Shown here: in pieces, positions 1-10,823 of the stretch
How positions within the stretch are numbered: the stretch's first letter is position 1
How the letters are laid out: the number at the start of each line of letters is the position of its first letter
Assembly: GCA_003833135.1 (NCBI GenBank)
Contig: QZLH01000479.1
Span: 8,824 to 72,823 of the forward strand
DNA from: Oehlia diaphana
Taxonomy: Eukaryota > Glomeromycota > Glomeromycetes > Glomerales > Glomeraceae
Direction: 5' to 3'
DNA length: 64,000 nt
Made by a program: the position numbers and the translations under genes
The notes under the pieces: generated by a model
Seen by the model: the letters and a program-made list of their open reading frames with translations, nothing else
Told to the model about the DNA's origin: nothing
The model's database searches: none

Positions 1-47
1 ATAATATACAGTACAATCAGATTAATATAAATCTTTATTTAAACTTA

Positions 48-316
48 GGCTGTTCCAAATTAATTGTTTGTTTAACGTCCAGGCCTTTTGAAAAAATTAA
101 GGGGGGAGGGGGGCTTAAGTTAAACAAACTAAATAAATAAACATAGGAAAATTTGAAAATTTCAGGTAAAATTTAAAGGGAATATTTATCACTATATGTT
201 TATTAGCTTTCAAAAATAGAGGGGGTATTTGTTAATATGTGTTTATTAAATCTCAAATTTTTTAAAAAATAGAGGGGGGTGGAGGACGTTAAACAAATAA
301 TCAAGTTGGAACAGCC
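48..316. mobile_element. MITE, PIF/Harbinger-like, copy 1
   Basis: A 269-bp non-coding element with terminal inverted repeats of about 33 bp. It starts GGCTGTTCCAA and ends TTGGAACAGCC. Both ends are flanked by TTA (45-47 and 317-319), the 3-bp TWA duplication typical of PIF/Harbinger insertions. The interior is AT-rich with G-runs (ggggggaggggggc). A second copy lies in opposite orientation at 57931-58208, and the two align over nearly their whole length. It has no coding capacity, so it must have been moved in trans. Confidence 0.88.
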
Positions 317-319
317 TTA

Positions 320-1810
320 AGATGCTCCAAAAAAAAGAAAATGTTATACTTACGCGCATATTGTTCAATGAGAGACCTTTGATGAGAAAAAAGCTTACGG
401 TAAATAAATATTGCTAATTGTTACACGATCATTATTATGTGGTACCTGCTCATCGATTTATAAAGTACAACAGTTGAACAATATTTCTTTTTTTTTTTTG
501 AATTGTATGAGCATCTGTTAGATTTATTAGGTCAATTTAATGTGATACGATTTGGTAAGATTTAATTAAACGGGTATACTAAACCGGTTGCACTTAAATC
601 TTAAAAAATGAATCATTCAATCCCAGACAATACTCATCATTTTCAGAATTGTTTAAGTCTTCAATCACTAAGATCCCACATAATAATAAATAATTTTGCC
701 GGAATTAAAAAGTAATCTACCAAAATTCGATTAATCGAAAATCCTAATCGAGTCTAATAATCGAATCTCAAAATTATTTTTTTGGTATGTACGGTATAAA
801 TAATTAGTAAATGGCATTGAGATGTAAATTTTTGTAATTTTATAATTTTATAATCATCAATTGAATTAGAATAAAAGTTTCCATAAATGTATAGCAACTT
901 GTTACCGCAATAGTCACATTTTCTTATAAAATTTATATTTAGTTAATATTAATATATGAAAAAAAATGTCTACGAAAACACTACGAGAAAATTTTCTATG
1001 AAAACCATGATAAAAATTTAGTTATGAGACAGCTTTCTTATACCTTTTTTACATGTCCAATGTATTATTAGTTCTGATAAGCCAGTTTCTTTTTTTCTCA
1101 TTTTACAAATAATCATTCTTGTGACTTGTCACTTGTGTAATGTTGTTAAGACCGGACTTGAATACACAGGTGATGTTTATGTCGCATCTGTCATTATGTG
1201 CAATGGTAATAAATAATCGTAATATTATATGATGCATCTTACCTGATCATGAATGTGAAAACGCGTGCAAGCTTGTATCTTTTTTGAATCATATAAAATA
1301 GTGCAAACTTGTTCCTTTTATTAGATCATGGTTTTCATTTTTTTTTTCAAATTTTCGATTTCCACTTCGCTATTTTTGATGAATGCAATTAATTTTCGGT
1401 CTCTTTTTTAAATTTTCAAATTCCGCTTTAACTTGATCTAGAATATGTAAATATATAGAAAAAGAAAAGGGATATTTAATAATAGACGCTCATTATACAA
1501 GATCAAGGAAAACAGGGATTTAAAAATAATTAAAAAGCATGAATTTGAGGATTAATGAATTATCAGGACACTTTGCTCCATATTGTATTAGGCGCACATG
1601 ATCACTATAAACATTTTTCACGCGGACATGTTAGTGACGTTGTCATATTCATATACCTACAACACTACTATGACTTATCTCATTAAATGCATTGTTTTTA
1701 CTAATATAAAATGATCGTGCGACAGACGCAAAATTATATAACCAAAGCGAAAAGGGCATAATAAAATTAGCTATTTTCAAGGTTATTTACTCCAATCTGA
1801 CTTACGGAGT
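320..1810. other. AT-rich intergenic DNA
   Basis: No convincing gene, RNA gene or repeat seen. Short homopolymer runs only. Confidence 0.5.
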
Positions 1811-2092
1811 ATGGAGTTAAAAAATAAAGTCAAGATATACAAATGCTTTGTTAATACATATTTGAAATACAACAAAGAAAACACTTTTTCCTGGACACAT
1901 GTCACAACTCTGGACACCGTGTTCGAGCTCGTCAAATTGCACACCCCTTGTTTTTTGAACTGCGAGGCGAAAGATAAAAAAAAAATTAGAATAATTTACA
2001 CTGTATTGCATATCAATTTCGAAGATATAGTTAAAAAGGACAAAGTTCACTATGTGAACAAACTTTATTTATGCATAACTACCCAAAAATGA
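1811..2092 (+). CDS. short ORF, doubtful
   Basis: A 93-codon ATG ORF with no recognised domain, signal peptide or membrane segment; Lys and Thr rich. The opposite strand is also open for 77 codons here, which lowers trust in either. No splice-compatible neighbour was found. It may be a chance ORF. Confidence 0.12.
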   Translation: MELKNKVKIYKCFVNTYLKYNKENTFSWTHVTTLDTVFELVKLHTPCFLNCEAKDKKKIRIIYTVLHINFEDIVKKDKVHYVNKLYLCITTQK

Positions 2093-2284
2093 AAAATCTG
2101 GACACGCAGTAATGTGGCACAGTAACGATCTAACTCTCAAGACTCTAGCAAACGACACGGTCAACATTACTATCAGACAAATTCAGTCTTATTTATTAAA
2201 TTTCTGTTATATCCAGCAACGTCTTTCTAGGCAAGTATGGCCTCTCTCATGAAGTTATTTAACTTCAGCACCAAACCTTTCTAA

Positions 2285-3393
2285 CTACTTCTCTTCGTTA
2301 ATTATTTTCCACCTACTCGCATTCTCAATAATTGCAACAAATGATTTCAACTCTCCATTCAATTTATCTATTAATACTCCAATGATTCGACACAAATCGA
2401 TGTAGTCCCGAATAATTGCTTGACATGGATTGGAGAGAAGTTGCAACAGAGTTGCAAGGCCAAAGTCAATAAGATAAAAATGACCATTTCTCTGTATAAC
2501 GTTTCGTATGGCCACATCTCCATGCGTGTAACCACGGGCATGTATCTTCTCCAAGCACAATATTAGATCCCGAATTATTTGGAAAATTTTGTAATCACCT
2601 ATATTATCGTTATCAGAAATCCATGATTCCAGGGGTTGTTCCGTAAAATCGGTTAGTAAAGCCATGGATCCATTCATTGTATAACCTTCGAAGAGAATTG
2701 TAGGGACGCAAGAAAGATCACCTAGTGCATGCATCGCTGATTTCACGGTAAATTTGAGAGATTTCACTGTCTTTGAGAACTTAAATCTTTAGATAAAAAA
2801 ATGATCCATATGGTAAGTTTATTATACGCAGTATGAGAAATTATAAGGAATTAATTTACCTTCAAAACGGCATCCCTTATTTCATAATCATGGACTTGTG
2901 CCAAAAAAACTATACATTCTTTTCCATTTCCAAGGTGAGATGTAATCTGCACATGAATACAATTTCCAGAGTATAATCTGATATAGGTACCCTCTTTGAT
3001 GAAAGAAGCCAAGAGACTTTCGGGAGAAATTGATGATTTATTTCTTCTATACATGTACGTTTCATCATTATTTTGAGATTCCCCAGAAGCACTCGTCAAT
3101 AGGTTCGAAGAATTATGCTGGTAATTAAAATAAAAAATGGGCACACTTAAAACATAAGACAGCGTTGTTGGCTAAACATAAAAACGACGGAAAATGTAAC
3201 TACCTTATTTTTCTGAGTAGCTGGTTGATGAATTTCGTCTTCATTCTGTTGTCCACGTAGACGTTTGTGTGAACGATCATCATCTGTGTCCGAATTCTCG
3301 AGATGTCTTGTGAACTTTTCTCGTATGATTCGGTCTTGTTGAGAAGTTAAATTCACAACGGCGGTAGCATGCTCCTCATACAGTATAATAAAC
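2285..3393 (-). CDS. kinase-like protein, three exons, short C-lobe
   Basis: Protein-kinase-fold gene read on the minus strand as exons 3393-3204 (5' limit uncertain), 3117-2860 and 2779-2285. The introns are GT-AG and all in phase 0. An acidic/basic N-terminus (LENSDTDDDRSHKRLRG) leads to a kinase N-lobe with the beta-3 lysine in DAVLK. The catalytic loop reads HGDVAIRN, keeping the catalytic Asp and Asn but with Gly in place of the Arg of HRD, and the metal-binding motif is IDFGLA. After DFG only about 65 residues follow and no APE motif is visible, so the C-lobe is much shorter than in a normal kinase. It may be an atypical kinase or pseudokinase. The first exon is open upstream to an acceptor near 3394 (in frame FIILYEEHATAVVN), so at least one more 5' exon is likely, perhaps around 3430-3525. 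The substrate is unknown. Confidence 0.65.
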
Positions 3394-4263
3394 TAAATAT
3401 ATTAATATTTTTATCACATCATACTCTGGAAGATCAAATGTACCATACCATCAACGTTGTACGTTCAGAAATAGCCGTTAACTTCCGTTTTTTCTGTTGA
3501 CGTAGCAGACTCCCAAAATTCCATAATTAACATTGATTTCTAACGATATATTATTTAGTTAGTAATAATCAAATTGAACAGTCACTACAAGAGACTCCAA
3601 TTGCAAGGACAGAACCACCACGAGCCGTAACTTACACACTTCTGTAATCAGGAGTGCTGGATGATTGAACTCAGGCCGTAACCCCATCCAAAGGATTTAT
3701 TATCCTTCAGACCCGTCCACTGCTGATAGAATGTGCTCTCTAATCACATTTGGCGTGATGGGTAAAAAAAAAAAAAAAAATACTTAACTGGGAATGAAAT
3801 AAATGCCTGCTCACCCGTTAGATTTACCGGTGTATTCACCCAGTTTATCATGTTTGTTAAATTGCGAGCATATCGATCGTGTTCAGCTAAATTGCTAGGC
3901 AGAAAGTCACTACATTGTTAGCGGTAAAGTAAAAAACTCAGTAAAGCCATTCGTGGTCAGTTTTAAAGTAGGCAGGATCGTTTAGTTGAATTCCTGGTGA
4001 TAAAGGAAAATTTATATTACCGAAAAGACAAAAACAAGTTCGTGCCGAGAGAATAACTTGCCATCTAATGTTTCGGCCAGCGGTGTGTCTGCAATATACA
4101 TGGTTTATTAGTTTTTTGCGATCGAAATTTATATATAACAGATAATGATTAATTCATCTGTCCGTACGCGTGTAGATCCAATCAAATTGCTAGGATTCTT
4201 GTGTCACTGTCGAAAACTAATTTCTACTAGTTTCAAAGTTTGAATTAGTTTAGAAATTAATTT
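3394..4263. other. intergenic, possible 5' exon of the kinase-like gene
   Basis: The minus strand at 3430-3525 has an open stretch (including SLLRQQKKRKLTAISE) before a GTATGG donor-like site. It could be an upstream exon of the kinase-like gene, but no certain start was found. An A-run lies near 3763-3780. The rest holds nothing recognisable. Confidence 0.3.
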
Positions 4264-4350
4264 CCTGATACGAATAAAAAATGTCTGCTGATAACTATCG
4301 AACTTTTTTTCCTGATACGAATAAAAGTCTGCTGATACTATCGAACTTTT
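4264..4350. repeat. 47-bp tandem duplication at the Crinkler gene start
   Basis: Two adjacent near-identical copies begin cctgatacgaataaaa at 4264 and 4311. The first copy carries ATGTCTGCTGAT. The second, which leads in frame into the Crinkler reading frame, has lost the ATG by a small deletion (aaaaGTCTGCTGAT), and the first copy has an extra base that throws it out of frame. Confidence 0.8.
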
Positions 4351-6120
4351 CTGCCTGGTTCAAGGAAACACAGTTGCTCAAGCCTTTACTTTGGAAATCG
4401 ACCAAAATGAGAGTATTGCTCAACTTAAGGAAGTTATTAAAATGAAAAAAACGCCCGAGTTTAATTTCTTCGCTGTAGATCGGGTTTCGTTATGGAAGGT
4501 TCAAATTCGAGGTGATAGTGACGAGGAACTAAATAAACTTAAACTTCGTAAAGAGGATCAACTTCTTTCGACGAGGAAAATTAGTAGCTACTTCACTGAA
4601 AAACCGCTTGAAGGGTATATTCACATCATTATCAAACCACCCGAACTTCCAACGGTTCCTTGGAGTGATAGTCTCGAGAGTCGCCTCTACCAGTTGTATG
4701 CGAGTGACAACATTGTGGATATATTCTGGGGTCAAAACCTTAAAGAAGACAATACAACTTGGCGTATTTACGTTGTTACTCGCAATCTCCTTCGTCAAAG
4801 CGGAAAGACAGAGAAGATCGGAGATCAAGTAATTAATTTCATAGCAGTAGAATGCCGAAATTCCACCACAAAACCCCGATGATCCTGCCAACCTGGAAGA
4901 AGACCCCAAAAAAATTACAAAAGGCTTTTGATGAAGCATTAGACAATGAATTGGGCCCATCATTCCGTAAAATGCATTATAATTTGGTCGGCATGAGCAC
5001 TGGCTATAAGCGAACTCAAGGCAAGTTTACTGAAGTCCCCGCTATCATACTATACGTTCGCCAGAAGGGTATTCTGCGTCGTGGATGTGTCGAATTCCCA
5101 GATGAGATTCGTGGATTGTTGAGGCTTGCGTTGCGACTCCCTATGGCTTTGGTGCAAGTGCTTACCAATCTTATCAGGAGAATGTTATGTTAGGGTCGAG
5201 TATAGGAATAATTGAATCTCAGGGGACGTCTGGAACTCTCAGTGCTGTCGTATATGATAAAAACTCAAGACAAATTGGTATCCTCTCATGTGAGCATATA
5301 TGTAGGTTTAGCGATTCTAGCACTGGAAAGGGTGTTATAATTTATCAGCCCTCACATAAAGATCTAGATAATTTGAAGGAGTCGTTTGTTGAAATGGCAA
5401 GAGTAAATAAAACGTACATAAAAATTTCAGAAGAAATGTGTAACAAAATCGAAGAGGATAAAAAGAAATCAGCTCTAGCGTGTTATGAGCGTGGTATCCG
5501 AGGCAACTTTTTCTCTAAAATACATGAAAAGTACTTTGGCATCGATGCTGCATTTTATATTTTCAGTAACATCAATCGTACATTATACCCAAACAAATTT
5601 TCAATTTCCCCAGAGGACTTCAAAAAAGAAAAACTTCCTGAAGACATCTATCTAAATGACTTTTACGAATTTAAAAAATTTGATGACGTTGTTGATATCG
5701 ATGTCTTTAAAGTAGGAAAGGCTACAGGTCTTACTTTTGGAAAATTGGTCCCTATTTATTCTGCTGTTTCCATTGATCTAAGAAACAAAAACATTGAATA
5801 CGCAAAAAACAAGGAAAAATCCCCCCTTATAATGACGACGTGGACAAAAGAATATCATTTGTTATATGAAGACGCGCTTGGTCGAAAAAATCAATGAAAT
5901 GCGCCAGCAATGTTATCCTACTGTGTGGTTTGATCGACAACTAATATTCGAATTCAAACCTGGAAACTTCGTACCTGGAGACTCGGGAGCAAGTGTTGTG
6001 AATAAAGAAGGAAAGGCTCTTGGCATCCTTCATGCGGCATGGATAACAGAAAATTCCAATTATACCATTGCTTCTCCTTACTTTGCTGTTTTTGAAGCAT
6101 TGGACGTGGTAAAGGAATAG
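4325..6120 (+). pseudogene. Crinkler (CRN) effector with trypsin-like protease C-terminus, frameshifted
   Basis: The N-terminal part (4325 to about 4850) matches the ubiquitin-like header of Crinkler effectors: LFCLVQGNTVAQ, FTLEID, AQLKEVIK, SLWKVQI, and the closing EGYIHIIIKPP. A linker and then a chymotrypsin-fold serine-protease domain follow (about 4900-6120). Candidate triad motifs are His in SCEHI (near 5290), Asp in FGIDAAF (near 5540) and Ser in PGDSGASVV (near 5980). Header plus trypsin-like tail is a known Crinkler-type architecture; headers are thought to direct the effector and the tail to act on host or competitor proteins. The coding frame changes at about 4858, 4905, 5117 and 5885, mostly in A or C runs, and the usual ATG is lost by the 47-bp duplication. 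All motifs are otherwise preserved, so decay is recent or the indels are sequence errors. As given, no full-length product can be made. Confidence 0.8.
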
Positions 6121-6359
6121 ATCGCATACTGAGTCTAAATTAGCTTACCCATAATAAAAAGTAATTAATTCATAAATAAAAATAGACCCTAATGTCATGT
6201 GATTTTTCGATTATGTAAATTTAATATGTATAACGTAAATTTAATAAACACAAATTTATTAACATTTTAAACGTTTTACATTTTGGTGATCGAAGGGAGC
6301 TGAGCTTGAATTACAGTAGTAATTCGAGCCATTATACGTGGACTAAACATTCTCTTTAC

Positions 6360-6830
6360 TACACTCATTTTTTTTTAGAACAATTTTGTGAATCATGATA
6401 CCATGATTTACAAATAGAACATTGTCTTTTATTTCTTTTTCTTCCAAGACTAAAAGAAGAGAGGGAACGAATTTAGAAAAAAAAAAATGAAACAAAACAA
6501 AAAAAAGGAAAGAAAAAAATCCCATAATTACTTTCCTGTGTAATGTCACTAATATATGAAAACCTAAAAGAAGAAAGAAGAGAAAACGTTAGGATTTGAA
6601 AAGGAAACCAAGAAAAAAATGAAAACTGAAAAGTACCTGCCTTTCCGTCAAGAGCTTCAAGGAACCGGAAACCTAAAAAAATAAGAAGGCAAACGAAATT
6701 TGAAAAAGGAACCAAAAAAAAACTGAAATGAAAGGAATAGACCTTTCCGTAAAATGTCACAACGAAACGAAAACCTAAAAGAAGAGAAGGAAGAAGGGAT
6801 GAAATTAACGAGACAAATAAGAGCAAGGCG
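6360..6830 (-). repeat. pyrimidine-rich tandem repeat with splice-like borders, three to four units
   Basis: Read on the minus strand, a unit of about 103-108 bp recurs. Each unit has a TTCTTTTAG acceptor-like end, then a 32-33 nt segment beginning GTTTTC or GTTTCCGG and ending in GGAAAG, followed by donor-like GT and a T-rich stretch. Junctions fall near 6777, 6675, 6567 and 6450. It resembles a chain of tiny exons and introns, or a purine/pyrimidine-skewed satellite. The ORFs that cross it are low-complexity Phe/Ser strings and are not called as genes. Confidence 0.5.
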
Positions 6831-7403
6831 TAAAAAAAAATTTCTAAAAAAAAATCGATAATCTGATATTGATATCTAATTGTATTGAATCAACCGGTTC
6901 TGATTCCCGGGTCAAAAAAAAACTGAACCAGAACTGAATCAAATTTCAGTTCAGATCCGGTTCTTTACTAAACCAACCTGTTCGGAGCTTTAAACTTGGA
7001 ACAATATGAAAAGCTTAGAGTGTTTTTTGTTATAATTTTACTGCTTAAAGAATCTAAAAAAACAATATGAGTAAAATAATAGAACTGGTTAAAATTTTAA
7101 TATTTTTTGCAGAACCAAATGTAAGTAAATTTATGTAACATACTTTTAGTGGATAATTCTTTGGAACAACTAACTCAATTGATAAAAATATGTTAAAGCA
7201 AATAAATGGAAATTTATTATGATTTTTTTTTTTTACTTACCAAATTTTCGCTTAAGCATTATAGAAATTTGATATTAGCGTAACAAATGAAATAAAAAGC
7301 TTATACAATAAATGCCAAAAATAATTAAAAATTTCTTCTAAAAAAAGACTTACATAATGTTTCCTAGGGATCAGATTTTATTTTAATCTGTTTACCGTAT
7401 ATG

Positions 7404-7480
7404 TAGGGATGGCAAAAAACGTGTTTTAAAACAATTTTAGCGTTTTAAAACATGTTTTAAACGTGGTTTAAACATTAAGC
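7404..7480. mobile_element. hAT-type terminus fragment
   Basis: Begins TAGGGATGGCAA, the same outer sequence as the complete hAT-like MITE at 59547-59945, and continues into repeats of gttttaaaac. No matching right end with a target duplication was found. Similar gttttaaaaca motifs at 7815 and 8072 flank the inverted-repeat element at 7841-8047, so this may be an older element broken by it. Confidence 0.4.
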
Positions 7481-7840
7481 ATTTTACCAGCCTTTACTAC
7501 GTTATACATATTTGCAATAAAAATTTAAGCACTTTATCATATAATATATATTTAGAGTATAGCCGGACCGACCTTGTTGGGAATTTTATTTTGTAACAGC
7601 TTAGTGATACTAGTGATCCTCTACTATTCGTTAAATAAAATGTGCGCTAACTCTTAAGAAAAAAAAAATTATATAATATATATTAATTTAAATCTTCTTA
7701 TATTTCATCAAATGATCTTTTAATCGATCAATTAAATCAATAACTACACTTTTGACGAGGTGTTTATGTAACTTTTCAAAGTGCTTACGGATCACGAGAA
7801 TTACGCCGATCAATGTTTTAAAACAAATAAAAAACGATCA

Positions 7841-8047
7841 CCCCGCTTCTAAAAATAGATTTTATTTGTCACGACCATCACACCCCTTCGCGTTTCCGTA
7901 ATCTATAAGTATCTGGAAGACAGTTTTTTTCGTTAGTCAAAAATCCTATTTGTCACACCATTATTCATCACTGTTTATTTCCTACTGTCACGTGTTGGGA
8001 CGTGTTGGGACGTGTTTAATTAGTAAAATCTATTTTTAGAAGCGGGG
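7841..8047. mobile_element. 207-bp inverted-repeat element (MITE-like)
   Basis: Perfect 24-bp inverted repeats at 7841-7864 and 8024-8047 (left end CCCCGCTTCTAAAAATAG). The interior is non-coding and includes a local cgtgttggga duplication at 7991-8010. No clear target-site duplication was seen. Both flanks hold gttttaaaac motifs, suggesting insertion into an older repeat. Confidence 0.7.
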
Positions 8048-8689
8048 CGGGATGACTGCTCATAAAAAACGTTTTAAAACAATAAATATGTAAAAAAAAT
8101 GAGCCCAAATTGAATGTTATCTATGTTATCTAAATATTTTGCTTAAATTTTGTTTATAAACTGAAAGAAATTTGATTATTTATAAATTTAATTAATATAC
8201 ATAATACATACTTAAAAAGGTCAATATGAATATTCCTTTTTGACTAGTGATAAAAAACTAACTTTATTTATTAATATTGTAACTTTATTAATTCATATTG
8301 CAATTGCGTCAGTACATATACGGTATATATCATGTGTAAAATTATGTACAAATAAAATGTGAACCGTTTAATGAACAAAGGGATTATAATTAAGTAATAA
8401 ATTTATTATAACTTTTTTGGGAACGCCTTAAATAGGAGGCAATTTCAAAAATTCGTAAAAACTCGATAAACTGTGCCTTATTTGTTTTTATGCAATACTA
8501 AAAATTCAAAAACATACACAATAACTTTAAAAACAATGTAACACCTCGCTTTTTAAAAATTTTTTTTTATTATAGAGAAGCAGCTAAAAGGTTTCCAGAG
8601 CGGGAATATCTTTGGAGAGAAAAGAAAGGTGTTATGTGAAAGAGATAATTATTTGGAATGTTCCTGCAGAAATATTCAATGTAAATAAT
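8048..8689. other. AT-rich intergenic DNA
   Basis: No gene seen up to about 8570. Near 8575-8625 a short plus-strand open stretch (AAKRFPEREYLWREKKG) looks coding-like but ends at TGA. It could be a broken upstream exon of the SAM locus. Confidence 0.35.
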
Positions 8690-8779
8690 GGAGATTTTCT
8701 TTTTTTGCAAACTTTTTTTTTCTCTCACATTTTTTCTTTTTCTAAATTTTCTATTTCACACTATAAAATCATGTTTTTC

Positions 8780-9024
8780 TGCAAGTACTTCTACCAATCT
8801 TTCGTATGAGGAAGTAAAACAATATGATAAGGAACAACTTTTAACTTTTTTACAAGAAAACTTGACCCTTAGCGAGAATGTGCTTACAACTCTTCGTCAA
8901 CAAGAAGTTTCTGGCCTTTACTTTCTCCAATGGACCAAAGAAATGCTTTGTAGTGAACCTTATAGCCTTCTTGATGGACCTGCAAAAAGACTTGTAATGA
9001 TAGTCAATGATTTGAACAGCCTAA
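8780..9024 (+). CDS. SAM-domain exon of a larger, incomplete gene
   Basis: Encodes a sterile alpha motif-like helical domain: LSYEEVKQYDKEQLLTFLQE, then LSENVLTTLRQQEVSGLYFL and DGPAKRLVMIVNDL. The order of the EEV start, the E-V-S-G-L-Y-F-L core and the GPA-R-L helix fits SAM domains, which mediate protein-protein contacts and are abundant in Glomeromycota. An acceptor-like CTGCAAG lies just before TACTTC, and the exon ends at a consensus CTAA|GTAAGT donor at 9024. The upstream start was not found. Possible downstream exons are at 9259-9578 and 10141 onward. Confidence 0.55.
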
Positions 9025-9258
9025 GTAAGTTCTACCATATACTGTAATAGTTTAACATTTGTATGCCTCGCGTGTTATTTAACAGACGTCTTTTGTCACA
9101 TTATTCTAAATCTTGTCAAGACTTCTCCAAAGTTGAAGATCATCAGTAAACAAAATTTTATTTTTCTGATAGAAACAAAATTATAAATAAACAATATATT
9201 CAGAACAAAATATCCAGGTTATTGGGAAATTGAAACATGAGAATTTCATTCTTAAGAT

Positions 9259-9578
9259 AGGAAATGCAAAGATTCTGCCTCTGTGTATTTGTGAAAGAAG
9301 GAGGAAGTTTTGGCATTTGGGAAATCAAGGAAGATACCAATATAAAACCACAAGAAGGAATTGACGAAAATGTATTTAATGACCACCATCATGTTTCTGC
9401 TCAAAGATCAAAGGAAGTTACTGTAACCCAATCATTTTGTAAACTTATTGTGAGTGAAATCACTGAATACGTAAATTTAATACTATATGGTGTGACTAAA
9501 GAGGACACACATGTAAAATATTTTAATGCTATATGTATAAAATTTTGCCCAATAGGGTCAGGTTATAATAAAACTTAA
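9259..9578 (+). CDS. hypothetical exon following the SAM exon
   Basis: Open reading frame just after an acceptor-like AAGATAG. It includes GGSFGIWEIKEDTNIKPQEG and DHHHVSAQRSKEV, with no domain I recognise. Its codon use is ordinary for the window. A possible donor (cacat|gtaaaa) is near 9512, so the last residues may be intronic. I infer it belongs to the same locus as the SAM exon, from proximity and strand only. Confidence 0.3.
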
Positions 9579-10140
9579 GCTATACTATATCTGCCCTAGT
9601 ATTTGTGCATCTGATTCTGATATACCTATTAAATTTTGATCCGCTGGGTGATCACTTGCTAGATGTGATAATGGTGGCTTAGCCTCTCGTGATTTGAGGG
9701 GGATTTACGAAACGATTATCAAATCAGTTATACTACTATGCAGAAGAGTTTAATAAACGTTGACTCATATGATATTTACCATTAACACCAACAATTTTAT
9801 AATTAAATATTTAGTCAGATCAACCATACGCGTTTTATGCGTAAAAAAGTTAATTTTAAGCTACCGAGTAGTTTATATTTAAGATCCACTTGGAAATTTA
9901 AAATTTCGAAGTAATGAGTAATTATATTTTTCTATTTTGTGTGCATGAATTAGAAAGAATGCTTTGGGAGACAAGTGGCTTGAGGCTCTGAACCCAATGC
10001 AAATATTCGCAATATATTTCAATGAGACTTTTAGATTGTATAACCAAAGAATTTTACTTAGGAATTTCAATAAATACAGCAGGTAAATTAATTTTATTTT
10101 AAATCTATGATTTTAATAATTTTTTACTAGCAATTTCTAA
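9579..10140. other. AT-rich, probably intron or intergenic
   Basis: No supported feature. A minus-strand ORF of 63 codons at 9879-10070 shows no domain and is not called. Confidence 0.4.
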
Positions 10141-10823
10141 AGGTATATGATCGGGCAATTGGTGAAAAATGGATTAGAGGAATGTTTCGTGAAATCTGTA
10201 TTGCATGTGGTATTGAACAAAAAATAATTCTACGTTCTTCAACTGGCATTTTGTTACCTTATGGTTCAAGTGGTAACAATGGAGAAGCGTCAGATGTTGT
10301 GAGCATTCAGTACTTGTATACTGTAATGTTTAAAAAGTTTTCATGCCTTGGTACAGTAAAGAAGTAAAGTTACCAATAAAATCTATTTTGTTGCAAAAGT
10401 GGGGAGATATGTTGTTGGCATTATCATCAAAATGTCCTCACTTGATAAGCCAATCAAGCATCAAAAATAAGAAGAAATTCTGTATCCTCTTTGGTCAACA
10501 AATTAATCGAACATCATCGGACAGGAGAAACTTCCGTGCTATCAGTCAACAAATTAATTGAACATCAGCAGACAGGAGAAACTTCTGTGCGATCAGTTAA
10601 CAAATTAATTGAACATCAGCAGACAGGAAAAACTTCTGTGCGATCAGTTAACAAATTAATCGAACATCAGTAGACAGGAGAAACTTCTGTGCCATCAGTT
10701 AATAAATTAGTTCAATATCAGCAGACAAGAGAAAAATCTGTAGTCTGCAAAGAAATAATCAATACGCCTATTTATCAAAAATATAGCCATTCTTGGATCT
10801 ATTCGTCTGAAACTGAAGACATT
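10141..10823 (+). pseudogene. hypothetical protein with 17-residue repeats, interrupted
   Basis: From an acceptor-like site near 10140 the frame reads KVYDRAIGEKWIRGMFRE and ILLPYGSSGNNGEASDVVS. After a frame change near 10365-10450 it runs into five repeats of 17 residues (unit VNKLIEHQQTGETSVRS). In the fourth repeat a CAG/CAA Gln codon is replaced by TAG (near 10671), after which the frame stays open to about 10823. Family unknown; I infer it is the 3' part of the SAM locus. One stop and at least one shift make it likely non-functional, unless splicing or sequence error explains them. Confidence 0.4.
10494..10748 (+). repeat. 51-bp tandem repeat, five copies
   Basis: Unit starts GTCAACAAATTAAT or GTTAACAAATTAAT at 10494, 10545, 10596, 10647 and 10698, exactly 51 bp apart. 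Being a multiple of three it keeps one reading frame (17 residues per unit). Units 2-4 are nearly identical; units 1 and 5 are more diverged. Confidence 0.92.

Noticed and set aside
48..316. G-rich runs as a G-quadruplex regulatory element
   Set aside because: Only one to two G-runs per arm, too far apart; they are conserved because the MITE is conserved.
3600..3780. Possible tRNA or small RNA in a less AT-rich stretch
   Set aside because: No cloverleaf with a proper TPsiC box (GGTTCRANNCC) could be folded by eye, and no terminator-like T-run follows on the plus strand.
4529..4963. 144-codon minus-strand ORF
   Set aside because: Antisense to the Crinkler header, whose motifs are clear on the plus strand.
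6343..6826. Phe/Ser-rich minus-strand ORFs of 68 and 117 codons
   Set aside because: They are simple translations of the pyrimidine-rich repeat; composition is extreme and no start context, domain or splice model supports a protein.
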